From contig JAJYLQ010000009.1 in NCBI GenBank assembly GCA_021787595.1, forward strand, positions 62,001-126,000: 64,000 nucleotides of DNA, given 5' to 3'. This DNA is from Chloroflexota bacterium. Lineage in GTDB: Bacteria; Chloroflexota; Anaerolineae; Anaerolineales; Villigracilaceae. Every line of letters starts with the position of its first letter. Positions within the stretch are counted from its first letter, which is position 1. A program made the translations under genes and the position numbers. The notes below the pieces were generated by a model. That model was not told the DNA's origin. It was given only the letters and a program-made list of their open reading frames with translations, and did not search any database. This document shows positions 43,857 to 52,475 of the stretch, piece by piece.

Positions 43857-46136
43857 ATGGCCGGATTTGATTTTGCTCTCCTGACATTTATTCTGCTGTC
43901 CGTGGGCGCTGCGCTCTATCTGCCCATCCTGATCATTGCCATCATCCGCCGCGAGGGACAGGAGCTGCCCGCCCTTTTGGTCGGGCTGTATGCGCTGATC
44001 GGCGCGGGCCTGGGTGTATTCGAAGCCTTTTGGCGCGATGGGCGATTGCCGCAATACAATACGCTGGCATTCGGGGATATCCAGGTGTACGGCGCGCTGG
44101 CGCTGGCTTTTCTAACGATCCTGATCGTGAATATTTTTATGCGCCGCCCGATCACCGGATGGCTTGGCGCAGGCGGATTTTTCGCGCTCGGACTTTTGGT
44201 CGTGTTGCTTGACAACAATTTGTTTTCTCCGATCCTCTGGTCGAGCGGAAGCTGGACATTGACGCGTGACCGGCTCGGCGCGACATGGGCTTTGCTGGGC
44301 TGGCTGGTTTTCATGATCGGCGCGATGGTTATCGTGCTGATTGCCTACAACCGAACGCGACAGCCTCACTTGCGGAATCGTTTGATCTACTGGTTCCCGG
44401 CTTTCCTGTTGATCATCATCAACGATGGGATGATCCTGGCAGGCAGCGAGATCCTTGGCAATCCGCTCCGGTGGTTCGCCGCGGTGATCGTGGCTTACAT
44501 CGCGCTGACGCATTACGTGCTGGACATCCGCCAGATCATCCGCCGCATTTTGGTGTACATCATCACCGCCGTGCTGATCATGGTTTTCTATCTGGTCAGC
44601 TTCAATTTTGTGCAGGTCGTTTTCCTCGCAGAGCCAGCCTACAACCCGCTCATCCTCGGCGCGGTGATCTCGCTTCTGCTGGCTTTGCTTTTTACGCCGC
44701 TGCTCAGTCTCGTCCGGCGCATGGTGGACTCGTGGCTCAAACTCGATCAATACGATCCGGGCCGCACATTGCACGAGTACAGCGAAAGCATCAGCAACAT
44801 CCTCGAGATGGAAAGGCTGGCGTCGGTTGCGGTTGGCATCATCATGGAGGACATGCAGGTCCAGCGCGGCTTTTTGTTCCTCGTGGATCAGGATCGCGAC
44901 AGCAGGGGGCGTCTGCGTTATGGACTGCGCGCGGTGCGGAGCGAAGGCGAAAGGCAGATCATGACAATCGAACTGGTCGAGGACGGACCCATCGCATCGT
45001 ACTTTATCCGTGAAGCGCGCCCGCTTCTGCAATACGACCTCGATCTTTTATCCGCCTTCCGCACCGCCTCTTTACTGGAACGGGAATGGTTCAACCGTCT
45101 CGAGTGCGAAGTCTACGTCCCGATTTTTTCCAAGCGTCAATGGATCGGGATGCTGGCTTTCGGCGCAAAGATGACCGGCAATCGCTACACCGAAGACGAC
45201 CTGGTCACGCTCAGCGCGCTCGCGAACCAGACGGCGGTCGCGCTCGAAAACGCGCGGCTGGTGGACAACCTGATGCGCCTCAACGCGGAACTCCGGCAGG
45301 CGCGGCGCGACCTCGAGAAAACCAATCGTGACTTGCAGCGGATCGATCAGACCAAATCCGATTTCATCAGCGTGGCCTCGCACGAATTACGCACGCCGCT
45401 CACCGTCATCAAGGGGTACGCGGAGATGCTGCTGGAAGATTCGAATCTCGATCCCAATTTCCGCTCGGTGATCAATGGAATTCACGATGGCGTGTTGCGC
45501 CTGCACGAGATCATGAACTCGATGTTCGATGTGGCGCAAATCGACGCGCGTTCCCTGCAATTGAATCTACAGCAGGTCAATATGGGTGAGATGCTGAAGG
45601 ACGTATGCAGCCTGCAGAGCAAAACCGCCCAGGAACGCGGCCTGGCCATGACGATTGACCTGCCCATCCTCCCCACCCTCAAAGCTGACCCAGCCAGCCT
45701 GAAGAAAGTCTTCCAGCATCTGATCAGCAACGCCATCAAGTTCACGCCCAACGGCGGGAAAATCACGATCACCGGCCACGTTGTGGACGCGCGGCCCAAC
45801 GATTTGGCTGAAGGCGGCGTCGAGATCATCGTCAGCGACACCGGTGTGGGTGTGGATCCGAATTTCCGCGAGATCATCTTTACCAAGTTTTACCAGCCCG
45901 GAGAGTTGACCAAACATTCCACCAGCCGCAGCCGTTTCAAGGGCGGCGGAGCCGGTCTTGGTCTGGCGCTTTCCAAGGGAATTATCGAGGCACACGGCGG
46001 CCGCATCTGGGTCGAGAGTCCCGGATACGATGAGATCCATTTTCCGGGCAGTAAATTCCACGTGCTAATTCCATTGACCAAGCCAGGCAAGGAAGACTCG
46101 CTGAAGCTGGCCGTGCCGGTAAAGGCAAGCTTTTAA
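43857..46136 (+). CDS. Membrane sensor histidine kinase with 7-8 TM, GAF and kinase domains
   Basis: 759 residues. The first 300 hold about eight membrane segments, like the histidine-kinase N-terminal 7TM group. A GAF domain spans about 320-470 (IMEDMQVQRGFLFLVDQD, with LSALANQTAVALENARLV), then a short coiled coil and HisKA (DFISVASHELRTPLTVIKGY, His near residue 508). The ATPase boxes are LISNAIKFTPNGG, DTGVGVDP and GGGAGLGLALSKGI. A TATACT at 43840-43845 lies very close to the ATG, so the message has almost no leader. No response regulator is adjacent. Confidence 0.93.
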   Translation: MAGFDFALLTFILLSVGAALYLPILIIAIIRREGQELPALLVGLYALIGAGLGVFEAFWRDGRLPQYNTLAFGDIQVYGALALAFLTILIVNIFMRRPITGWLGAGGFFALGLLVVLLDNNLFSPILWSSGSWTLTRDRLGATWALLGWLVFMIGAMVIVLIAYNRTRQPHLRNRLIYWFPAFLLIIINDGMILAGSEILGNPLRWFAAVIVAYIALTHYVLDIRQIIRRILVYIITAVLIMVFYLVSFNFVQVVFLAEPAYNPLILGAVISLLLALLFTPLLSLVRRMVDSWLKLDQYDPGRTLHEYSESISNILEMERLASVAVGIIMEDMQVQRGFLFLVDQDRDSRGRLRYGLRAVRSEGERQIMTIELVEDGPIASYFIREARPLLQYDLDLLSAFRTASLLEREWFNRLECEVYVPIFSKRQWIGMLAFGAKMTGNRYTEDDLVTLSALANQTAVALENARLVDNLMRLNAELRQARRDLEKTNRDLQRIDQTKSDFISVASHELRTPLTVIKGYAEMLLEDSNLDPNFRSVINGIHDGVLRLHEIMNSMFDVAQIDARSLQLNLQQVNMGEMLKDVCSLQSKTAQERGLAMTIDLPILPTLKADPASLKKVFQHLISNAIKFTPNGGKITITGHVVDARPNDLAEGGVEIIVSDTGVGVDPNFREIIFTKFYQPGELTKHSTSRSRFKGGGAGLGLALSKGIIEAHGGRIWVESPGYDEIHFPGSKFHVLIPLTKPGKEDSLKLAVPVKASF

Positions 46137-46157
46137 CCTGAATCCCAGATTAATTCC

Positions 46158-46186
46158 TTGACGGTTTAGACAATTGCTTGTATCAT
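46158..46186 (+). promoter_or_regulatory. Promoter of the cold-shock gene
   Basis: TTGACG at 46158-46163 and TATCAT at 46181-46186, spacing 17. Transcription would start about 135 bases before the ATG at 46328, giving a long leader. Confidence 0.7.
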
Positions 46187-46231
46187 AAACATGCAGGATG
46201 CCAGTACGTTATCGTTGGAATATGCACGAAT

Positions 46232-46260
46232 GACCCGAGCGCACTTCGGCGGGTCTTTTC
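46232..46260 (+). terminator. Terminator-like hairpin in the cold-shock gene leader
   Basis: GACCCG (46232-46237) pairs with CGGGTC (46250-46255), followed by TTTTC. It lies between the promoter and the coding region, so it could be an attenuator or end a short leader RNA. Confidence 0.6.
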
Positions 46261-46327
46261 GTTTAGACCGTTCGATGGACGTGCGACATCATCATTATTT
46301 TTTTGTTTGCCAGAAGGAGGCAAAGCA

Positions 46328-46537
46328 ATGTCCGAACGTATCGTCGGAACGGTCAAGTGGTTCAATGCGGAAAAAGGCTATGGCTTCATCTCTCGCGACG
46401 GCGGCCCAGATGTGTTTGTCCACTACTCGGCCATCCAGAGCGACGGTTTCCGCAAGCTCGTGGAAGGCCAGAAGGTGGAATTCACGGTTGAGCAAGGCCC
46501 CAAAGGCCCACAGGCCGCGAACGTAATTGCCCTCTAA
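46328..46537 (+). CDS. Cold-shock protein (CspA family)
   Basis: 69 residues. RNP1-like [11 protein letters not shown] and RNP2-like VFVHYSAIQ lie in an OB fold that starts [24 protein letters not shown] lies just upstream. It binds single-stranded RNA and DNA and melts structure. The long leader with a terminator-like hairpin fits the usual post-transcriptional control of csp genes. Confidence 0.97.
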   Translation: MSERIVGTVKWFNAEKGYGFISRDGGPDVFVHYSAIQSDGFRKLVEGQKVEFTVEQGPKGPQAANVIAL

Positions 46538-46555
46538 ATTCTATAAATCACCTGA

Positions 46556-46597
46556 CAGAAATCCCCGTCCGTAAATGGGCGGGGATTTTTTATTTTA
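46556..46597 (+). terminator. Terminator of the cold-shock gene
   Basis: AATCCCCGTCC (46560-46570) pairs with GGGCGGGGATT (46577-46587), followed by TTTTTATTTT. Confidence 0.9.
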
Positions 46598-46606
46598 GAT
46601 AACCAA

Positions 46607-46688
46607 CAATACCTCCGCCATTTGTGGGACAATTTGGCAAATTGTCCCTACGTTCGCCGCTCCCGATACCGCATTGGCGAAGGTATTG
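46607..46688. repeat. Repeat family R4 copy B
   Basis: CAATACCTCCGCCA and TGGCGAAGGTATTG ends with GGACAATTTGGCAAATTGTC inside. It is in opposite orientation to copy A at 21589-21673. The rest of the gap to 46961 contains a GGATTACGCGGATTACACGG stretch and no gene. Confidence 0.8.
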
Positions 46689-46961
46689 AACCAATCAAGG
46701 AACAATGAAGTTCCTGAATACTTTGGCTCTCCGGGAATCGCCATGGTGAAACTTTTTTTGCACACCCCGTAAGCACATCGGGGCGAGCGGCGGATTACGC
46801 GGATTACACGGAAAAGAAAAAATCCGTGCTGATCCATGTCGTCCGTGGAACCTGTGCTGAATCGCGGGAACTCCCAATGAACCAATACTTTCACAGCCTC
46901 CGGCAGGTTGTACAATCAGGGCTGTGGTTATCGTCGCGTCAATTTGCTGCGGAGGGCATAC

Positions 46962-48587
46962 ATGAATCAGATTTACGATTACGTCATTGTCGGTTCGGGC
47001 TTTGGGGGCAGCGTCTCAGCGATGAGGCTGACTGAAAAAGGCCATTCGGTTCTCGTCCTCGAAAAAGGCAAACGCTTTGACGATGGCGACTTCGCCAAAA
47101 CCAATTGGCAATACTGGAAATATCTTTGGATGCCCGCCATCCGTGCATTCGGTATTTTGCAGATCAGCATTCTCAAAGGCGTGATGGTGCTGCACGGCGC
47201 GGGAGTCGGCGGCGGAAGCCTGGGTTATGCCAACGTGCTCGAAGTTCCAACGGATGAAACATTCGCAACGCCAGCCTGGAATCAAAATGTCGCATGGGGA
47301 AAAGTTTTGAAGCCGCATTATGAAACCGCAAAGAAGATGCTCGGCGCGGCGCGCAATCCAAAATTGTGGAAAGCCGATGAACTTCTCCAACAAATGGCCG
47401 ATGAGCGCGGCATGAGTCAGACGTTTCGCGCCACGGACGTCGGCGCATATTTCGGCGACGCGAATCAAACCGTGCCCGATCCATATTTCGGCGGCGAAGG
47501 GCCAGCGCGCGCGGGATGTAATTACTGCGGCGGCTGCATGGTCGGATGCAGATACAACGCGAAAAATACCCTGCCGAAAAATTATTTGTATTTCGCTGAA
47601 AAGAATGGGGCGAAGATTATTTCGGAGGCAGAGGTGATTGATATTAAACCCCTCACCCTGAATCCCTCTCCCAATGGGAGAGGGGATGGGGTGAGGGAAG
47701 GGTACGAGATCACCTACCAGACAAGCACCCGCTTCTTTAATCGGAACCCGCAGCGGGTCCAGGCCAGACGCGTGATCCTGTCTGCGGGCGTGATGGGCAC
47801 AATCAAGTTATTGTTGAATCTGCGCGACGAGAAAAAGTCCCTGCCGAATCTTTCCCCGCGACTCGGCGACATGGTGCGGACCAATTCCGAAGCGCTGCTG
47901 GGCTCCGTGGCACGCAAATCGGATATCAATTATTCGGAGGGCGTCGCGATTTCCTCGATTTACAATCACGATGAGATCACGCGCATCGAGCCGGTGCGCT
48001 ACCCCGACGGCTCATCGCTGATGCGTTATCTCGCCGCGCCGCTGATTGACACGGACGTGAGCGTGCCGATGCGATTGCTGCGATTCCTCGGCTGGGCGCT
48101 GACTCATCCAATGGATTTTTTGAAGGCGTTGGTCCTGCCGGGCTGGGCGCACAACGTAACAATTTTGCTGGTGATGCAGCACGCCGATAATCGCATGAGA
48201 TTCAGAATGGGAAGAAGTTTCTTCACGCTATTTCGCCGAGGCATGGTGGCAGAACGCGAGCTGGGTTATGAAATCCACGCGCAGGTCAAAGGCTCGCATG
48301 AGTTGACGCGCGAGTTTGCAAAACGGACAAATGGAGTTGCGCTTGGTTCACTTGGCGAAAATCTCTTGGGGCTTCCGACCACTGCACACATCCTCGGCGG
48401 CGCGCCGATTGGAAAAGATGCAACCGAAGGGGTTGTGGACGAAAATTTTGAAGTGCATCATTATCCCGGCATGTACATCATTGACGGTTCCATCATGCCT
48501 GCCAATCCGGGAGTCAATCCGTCGCTGACAATTACTGCATTGGCAGAATATGCAATGAGCAAAATCCCAGTGTTCAGTAATCAGTAA
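46962..48587 (+). CDS. GMC-type FAD oxidoreductase (cholesterol-oxidase-like)
   Basis: 541 residues from ATG 46962 after GGAGGG. The FAD fold is IVGSGFGGSVSAMRLTEKGH; GAGVGGGSLGYANVL is the second FAD contact; CNYCGGCMVGCRYNAKNTLP is the Cys-rich motif seen in this subgroup. It ends with IIDGSIMPANPGVNPSLTIT. The family oxidises alcohols, including sterols. Residues about 229-246 (PLTLNPSPNGRGDGVREG) are coded by an R3 repeat in frame. The substrate is unknown. Confidence 0.9.
   Translation: MNQIYDYVIVGSGFGGSVSAMRLTEKGHSVLVLEKGKRFDDGDFAKTNWQYWKYLWMPAIRAFGILQISILKGVMVLHGAGVGGGSLGYANVLEVPTDETFATPAWNQNVAWGKVLKPHYETAKKMLGAARNPKLWKADELLQQMADERGMSQTFRATDVGAYFGDANQTVPDPYFGGEGPARAGCNYCGGCMVGCRYNAKNTLPKNYLYFAEKNGAKIISEAEVIDIKPLTLNPSPNGRGDGVREGYEITYQTSTRFFNRNPQRVQARRVILSAGVMGTIKLLLNLRDEKKSLPNLSPRLGDMVRTNSEALLGSVARKSDINYSEGVAISSIYNHDEITRIEPVRYPDGSSLMRYLAAPLIDTDVSVPMRLLRFLGWALTHPMDFLKALVLPGWAHNVTILLVMQHADNRMRFRMGRSFFTLFRRGMVAERELGYEIHAQVKGSHELTREFAKRTNGVALGSLGENLLGLPTTAHILGGAPIGKDATEGVVDENFEVHHYPGMYIIDGSIMPANPGVNPSLTITALAEYAMSKIPVFSNQ
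47649..47697. repeat. R3 repeat inserted in frame in the GMC oxidoreductase gene
   Basis: CCCTCACCC and GGGGTGAGGG ends with CCCTCTCCCAATGGGAGAGG inside. The core is identical to the copy upstream of lysS. Confidence 0.85.
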
Positions 48588-48795
48588 TCAGTGAGCAGTT
48601 TTCAGTAAACAACTCGAGTTGATCTATTGGTTTCTGTTTCCACATTCGGCCACAATCTTTGACGCGAAGGCGCTGAGACGCAAGGTTTATCTTTTCCTTC
48701 TTTGCGACTCAGCATCTCTGCGTTAAATTCTGCCAGAGCGGGCGGGGCAGAGCGATGCTTCGACAAGCTCATCACGAGCGCACCGCTCCGACGCA
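48571..48795. other. Repeat-rich intergenic stretch
   Basis: AGTAATCAGTAATCAGTGAG tandem units occur at 48571-48607, then an imperfect inverted repeat of the type GACGCGAAGGCGCTGAGACG and its inverse at about 48660-48728, then an R6-like CTTCGACAAGCTCATC at about 48759-48774. No gene is seen. Confidence 0.5.
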
Positions 48796-50922
48796 TTATT
48801 CTCTCTCTGCTTGCTCAGGAATTGCCAACACATCGATCAAATCGCGAGTATGGAATTTCTCGATATATTCGCGCGTCTCCCAATAATCCAAATCCAGCTC
48901 ATCCGCAATTTCGAACACACTTTGCCTCCCTTCAAAGCGCATCATCATCTTTTCGATGGCGCGGTTGAGCTTCCAGTTCACCTGCCAATCCACGAACAGA
49001 CCGTTACCTGAAAGAAAAACTGGGCCGCGGAACTTGCGCTTCGGCACAAAATTGCTGGCATAAACGCGGATGATCTCTTCGGTCACATCCGCGGCCTCCA
49101 TCAATTTATCTTCGCGCATGATATCGAGATTGTCATCCGACGTGTGATATTCGGGATACGGATAACGACTGATGGAAAGGCACGGCACGTTGATACCCGG
49201 CCCATTCAACACGCGTTCATCATTCGCAATGATATCGGCAAACGTCCCTTCGCGGAAATGATCCCCGCGTTTCTTCAAAACATATTGCCCGACGCGGTCA
49301 AGCATGTGATCATTCTGGCGCGTATGCTGTAACGCGATCGTGTTGTCGTTGCCAGTCATCTCGAGGAAGATTCCGCCGCGGAAACGCGGGATCAAATCCT
49401 CGTGGTGGGCCAAATATGCGATGGTGCCAATCGTCTCGGGTCCGAACCAGAAGCGGACACTCATCGAACCGGGCGGCAGCGGATTGGCCGCGAGCCGGCG
49501 CGCGACTTCGAGTGCGGTCACCACGCCCGCCGCGTCGTCGTTGGCCTGATTCGGATGGCAGATGTGCGCCATGATGAACATCTCACCCGCCGCCGGATTC
49601 GGTCCGCCGAGCGGATGCGCAATCGAGCTCGCAACTTTGAATCCCTGTGCCGGGTCAGTAATGAATTCAGATTGGATCACTGCGTGATATTTTTTATCAT
49701 GCGGTAACGTATCGAATAATTTTTTCGGCAGGCAGAAACCCCAATCGCGGTCGTAATATTTGAATTTCCACGGAATGGCGTGCGGGCGATCCGCGTTGTA
49801 AAACAAATGCGGAACGAGTTCATCCCACGCCAACACTTTATCAATGGGCAGCGAATACGAAACGAGGTGAAGCACGTTATCTTTGAAATCCACAATGCGT
49901 TTGCCATCTTCGGTTTCAAGATACGCTTCATGGACAACGTATCGCTCCGGCACATACCACGTCCAGACTTTTTTGAGCGGCTCGTAGGTTTCGATCTTGT
50001 ATTCGGCGTTCTCCGGCATGTACGAGCCGAGGATATCCAACGCCTTATCGAGCCCATCCGATGCCAGCGTGCGATGCAACGGAATGATCTCGGCCAAAAC
50101 GTCTTTGAGGCTCGAGATCTTCTTCATCTCCGGAATCCAATCCTTTGCTTTTTCCGGTGTCTCGATGATGTAAGTCAAGCCGGGGCCTTTATGCTCTTTC
50201 ATGGCATTGACCGCCACGCGAAACACGTCGTTGCACTTCATCAGGCGCACATCGCCGAGGCCGACCTTTTTCATTTTCACAACCTGGCTATCAAGCAGCG
50301 CGCCGACCGGCTCGAAGTCCAGCACCACGCCGCGATCTACGTCACGCACGAACATCGTATACGTCAATTCATGCGGCTTGCCCGCGAAGTCAATGCCGAC
50401 GCCTTTGAAATCTTTCAAGAAGCGATAATCCACTCCGGCCATCTGCTCGCAATGATGCAGGAACGTGATACTTTTGCTGTACGGCAGACCGATGATCAAA
50501 ATCTTCGCATCCCAATCGCGGAATTTTTTGAAGATAGTTGTCTCCCCGAAACAATCCTTGCTGGTGTGCGCCGCAAGCTCATCGGCATGTTCGCCGATGG
50601 CCGCCATCGAATAGATCGCATGGAACATGCGCCGGGCGCGCGGGTCAGTACGAACCAACTCGGTCAGCGCACCCATTTGCGATGGCGTGGTGCGGATGTC
50701 CCACGGCACGCCTTTGAGAAAATCATAATTGAACGTCGGCATGATGAGCGTGCCATCCTTGCCAACCACTTCAAGGATCGCATCAATCACCGTTTGCGGC
50801 CCGCCGTCCACACCGCCGGGCGCGCGCCCCAATGACGAATACGCGCTGTGAACAAAAATTGTGTCGCCTGCTTCCATGCCCAGCGAACGAAAATCATCCA
50901 TGAGAGATTGCTTTGTGATCAT
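48796..50922 (-). CDS. Fusion: AAC(3)-like acetyltransferase + DUF4910 peptidase-like + winged helix
   Basis: 708 residues from ATG 50922. Residues 1-265 match aminoglycoside N3-acetyltransferases: AGDTIFVHSAYSSLGRAPGG, GTLIMPTFNYD and LIIGLPYSKSITFLHHCEQM. Residues about 275-640 match DUF4910/M28-like proteins: MFIMAHICHPNQANDDAAGV with zinc-type His and Asp, and GPETIGTIAYL, then YPEYHTSDDN. The last 70 residues look like a winged helix. DUF4910 and AAC(3)-like proteins are each known from glycan-modification loci. The fused product function is unknown. Confidence 0.88.
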   Translation of the reverse strand: MITKQSLMDDFRSLGMEAGDTIFVHSAYSSLGRAPGGVDGGPQTVIDAILEVVGKDGTLIMPTFNYDFLKGVPWDIRTTPSQMGALTELVRTDPRARRMFHAIYSMAAIGEHADELAAHTSKDCFGETTIFKKFRDWDAKILIIGLPYSKSITFLHHCEQMAGVDYRFLKDFKGVGIDFAGKPHELTYTMFVRDVDRGVVLDFEPVGALLDSQVVKMKKVGLGDVRLMKCNDVFRVAVNAMKEHKGPGLTYIIETPEKAKDWIPEMKKISSLKDVLAEIIPLHRTLASDGLDKALDILGSYMPENAEYKIETYEPLKKVWTWYVPERYVVHEAYLETEDGKRIVDFKDNVLHLVSYSLPIDKVLAWDELVPHLFYNADRPHAIPWKFKYYDRDWGFCLPKKLFDTLPHDKKYHAVIQSEFITDPAQGFKVASSIAHPLGGPNPAAGEMFIMAHICHPNQANDDAAGVVTALEVARRLAANPLPPGSMSVRFWFGPETIGTIAYLAHHEDLIPRFRGGIFLEMTGNDNTIALQHTRQNDHMLDRVGQYVLKKRGDHFREGTFADIIANDERVLNGPGINVPCLSISRYPYPEYHTSDDNLDIMREDKLMEAADVTEEIIRVYASNFVPKRKFRGPVFLSGNGLFVDWQVNWKLNRAIEKMMMRFEGRQSVFEIADELDLDYWETREYIEKFHTRDLIDVLAIPEQAERE

Positions 50923-50963
50923 CTGTGGGGTTCCTTTTGTCAAGCCGAAATTCTAACATAATG

Positions 50964-50987
50964 AAAAAAGGCGGCCTGTGGCCGCCT
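50964..50987 (-). terminator. Terminator of the VOC gene
   Basis: AGGCGGCC (50969-50976) pairs with GGCCGCCT (50980-50987) and is followed on the minus strand by TTTTTTC. Confidence 0.85.
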
Positions 50988-50991
50988 GGAG

Positions 50992-51444
50992 TTATTTTGG
51001 ATTCCCTGCATCTCCCTTCTTCACGACTCGCTCCAGCATCTCGTCGAAATGAAGCTCCGTGTTGACCGGCTGGGTGAAGATCAGTTGATACCCATCCGGG
51101 TCGATGACTTTGACCTCATACACGTTCCACGGTTGCTCCACTGGTCCGGTGATGTCTGCGCCGCTCCGCCGTACGTGCTCCGCAAACGCATGGATGTCGC
51201 CGCCGAAGTGGTCGAACAATTGAAAGTTCAAAGCGACGCCAACCCCTCTTGGCTCCACAAGGGACTTTCCATCCACGGGTTTCGTGATCAGCAGATCCGC
51301 GTATTTCATCCAGCGAAGATGAATCAGGCCGGGTTCGCTGCCCGGGCCGGGCATCGTGAATATATGCTGGAAACCCAGCACCTCCTGATAGAATTTGGAT
51401 GAATTTTCCAAGTTGTCTACGATCAGGTTGGCGAAGAAAGGCAT
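50992..51444 (-). CDS. VOC family (glyoxalase/bleomycin-resistance-like) protein
   Basis: 150 residues. It begins MPFFANLIVDNLENSSKFYQ, with EVLGFQ, and ends in VYEVKVIDPDGYQLIFTQPV, with paired beta-alpha-beta-beta-beta modules. Such proteins bind metals or small ligands; substrates vary widely. Copy 2 of the R5 element starts 5 bases before its start codon, so its promoter would lie inside that element. Confidence 0.88.
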   Translation of the reverse strand: MPFFANLIVDNLENSSKFYQEVLGFQHIFTMPGPGSEPGLIHLRWMKYADLLITKPVDGKSLVEPRGVGVALNFQLFDHFGGDIHAFAEHVRRSGADITGPVEQPWNVYEVKVIDPDGYQLIFTQPVNTELHFDEMLERVVKKGDAGNPK

Positions 51445-51448
51445 TGGA

Positions 51449-51627
51449 TAGTATTACAGCGCAAAGTTAGAGTGTTGAGGGTTCTGCTCATGGCCTTTCT
51501 ACCGTTTTCGCCCTCATCCCCAACCCTTCCCCCGAGTGGGGAAGGGAGTCTCCTCTCCCTTTGGGAGAGGGAAAGGGTGAGGGAGAATTGGCAGGGAGCG
51601 ATTGCTCGACTTTGCGCTGTAATGATA
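51449..51627. mobile_element. Miniature inverted-repeat element R5, copy 2
   Basis: The same end points and length as copy 1 (171 bases between ATTACAGCGCAA and TTGCGCTGTAAT, 51453-51623). The flanking ATAGT and GATAG are shared with copy 1, so the true element is slightly longer. It lies between the VOC gene start and the MerR gene end. Confidence 0.85.
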
Positions 51628-51638
51628 GACTTCTTCTG

Positions 51639-52394
51639 TCATTTTTGCTCCTTCCGCTTCATTCGCACATAAACCTTCACCGCCTCGCGCATGAATTCCG
51701 CCAATCCCGGGTGAAGCTTTTCGTAGTTGGCTTTGAAACGTGGGTCGTCGTTATGCAGATCAGCCAAGCCAAGCAATTGATCGTCGTTCGGCGACCAGAA
51801 ATACTGCAGATGCTTATGCCACTGGGCAACCACCTTTTGCACTTCTTTGCTGGCCGTGTCCTTTGACATCACAGCGGCAAGATCGGTATATAATGCCTTG
51901 CCTTCAGCAAGAATCTTTTTCTTCTCGGCATCCGAATACGACTTCCATTTCTGGCTTGAAGCGCGGACGGTTTCAGCATCCCATTTCTGAGCGGCTTCGT
52001 CCGCAAGTTTTTCCTGCTCTTCTTCACTAAAGCCTTCAAAGAGTCCTTTTTGGCTCATAGTCTGTTTTCCTTTCAAATGACTGATCGTATTGTCCACTGT
52101 TGACAACAAAATATTCAAACGCTCGATGCGTTTCTTCAACGCGTCTTTATGACTCTCCAGCGCGCCCAACACATCGAAATCACGGCGTCCCATGATTTGC
52201 TTGATCTCATCCAGCGGCATGTCCAGCTCTCGGTAGAACAGAATCTGCTGCAAACGCAGCAGGGACTCCTCCCCGTAATAGCGATAGCCGTTATCGCCCA
52301 CACGGGACGGCTTGAGGAGTCCAATCGCATCGTAATGATGCAACGTCCGCGGCGTGACACCCGCAAGTTTGGAAAGCTGCTTGACAGTGAACAT
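51639..52394 (-). CDS. MerR-family regulator of TipA type
   Basis: 251 residues from ATG 52394. The HTH domain is FTVKQLSKLAGVTPRTLHHY with DAIGLLKPSR. A coiled coil (residues about 75-115) leads to a TipAS domain (KWKSYSDAEKKKILAEGKAL, then KYLQYFW-like and LHPGLAEFMREAV). TipA proteins are activated by binding drugs or small molecules. Its own promoter has the MerR-type long spacer and dyad, so autoregulation is likely. The last codons lie next to the R5 element. Confidence 0.93.
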   Translation of the reverse strand: MFTVKQLSKLAGVTPRTLHHYDAIGLLKPSRVGDNGYRYYGEESLLRLQQILFYRELDMPLDEIKQIMGRRDFDVLGALESHKDALKKRIERLNILLSTVDNTISHLKGKQTMSQKGLFEGFSEEEQEKLADEAAQKWDAETVRASSQKWKSYSDAEKKKILAEGKALYTDLAAVMSKDTASKEVQKVVAQWHKHLQYFWSPNDDQLLGLADLHNDDPRFKANYEKLHPGLAEFMREAVKVYVRMKRKEQK

Positions 52395-52400
52395 GTCACG

Positions 52401-52431
52401 ACTATAAACCATGACGTAACGTTAATGTCAA
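52401..52431 (-). promoter_or_regulatory. MerR-type promoter/operator of the tipA-like gene
   Basis: On the minus strand TTGACA (52431-52426) and TATAGT (52406-52401) are separated by 19 bases, the spacing typical of MerR-activated promoters. The dyad TGACGTAACGTTAATGTCA (52412-52430) fills the spacer. Confidence 0.82.
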
Positions 52432-52475
52432 GGGTGGGATGGTAAATTGGTACAATGGAAGACGGCGGCACAAAT

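Noticed and set aside
49780-50835. 351-codon open frame antisense to the AAC(3)-DUF4910 gene
   Set aside because: Composition is typical of a reverse-strand shadow; the sense strand carries clear conserved domains.
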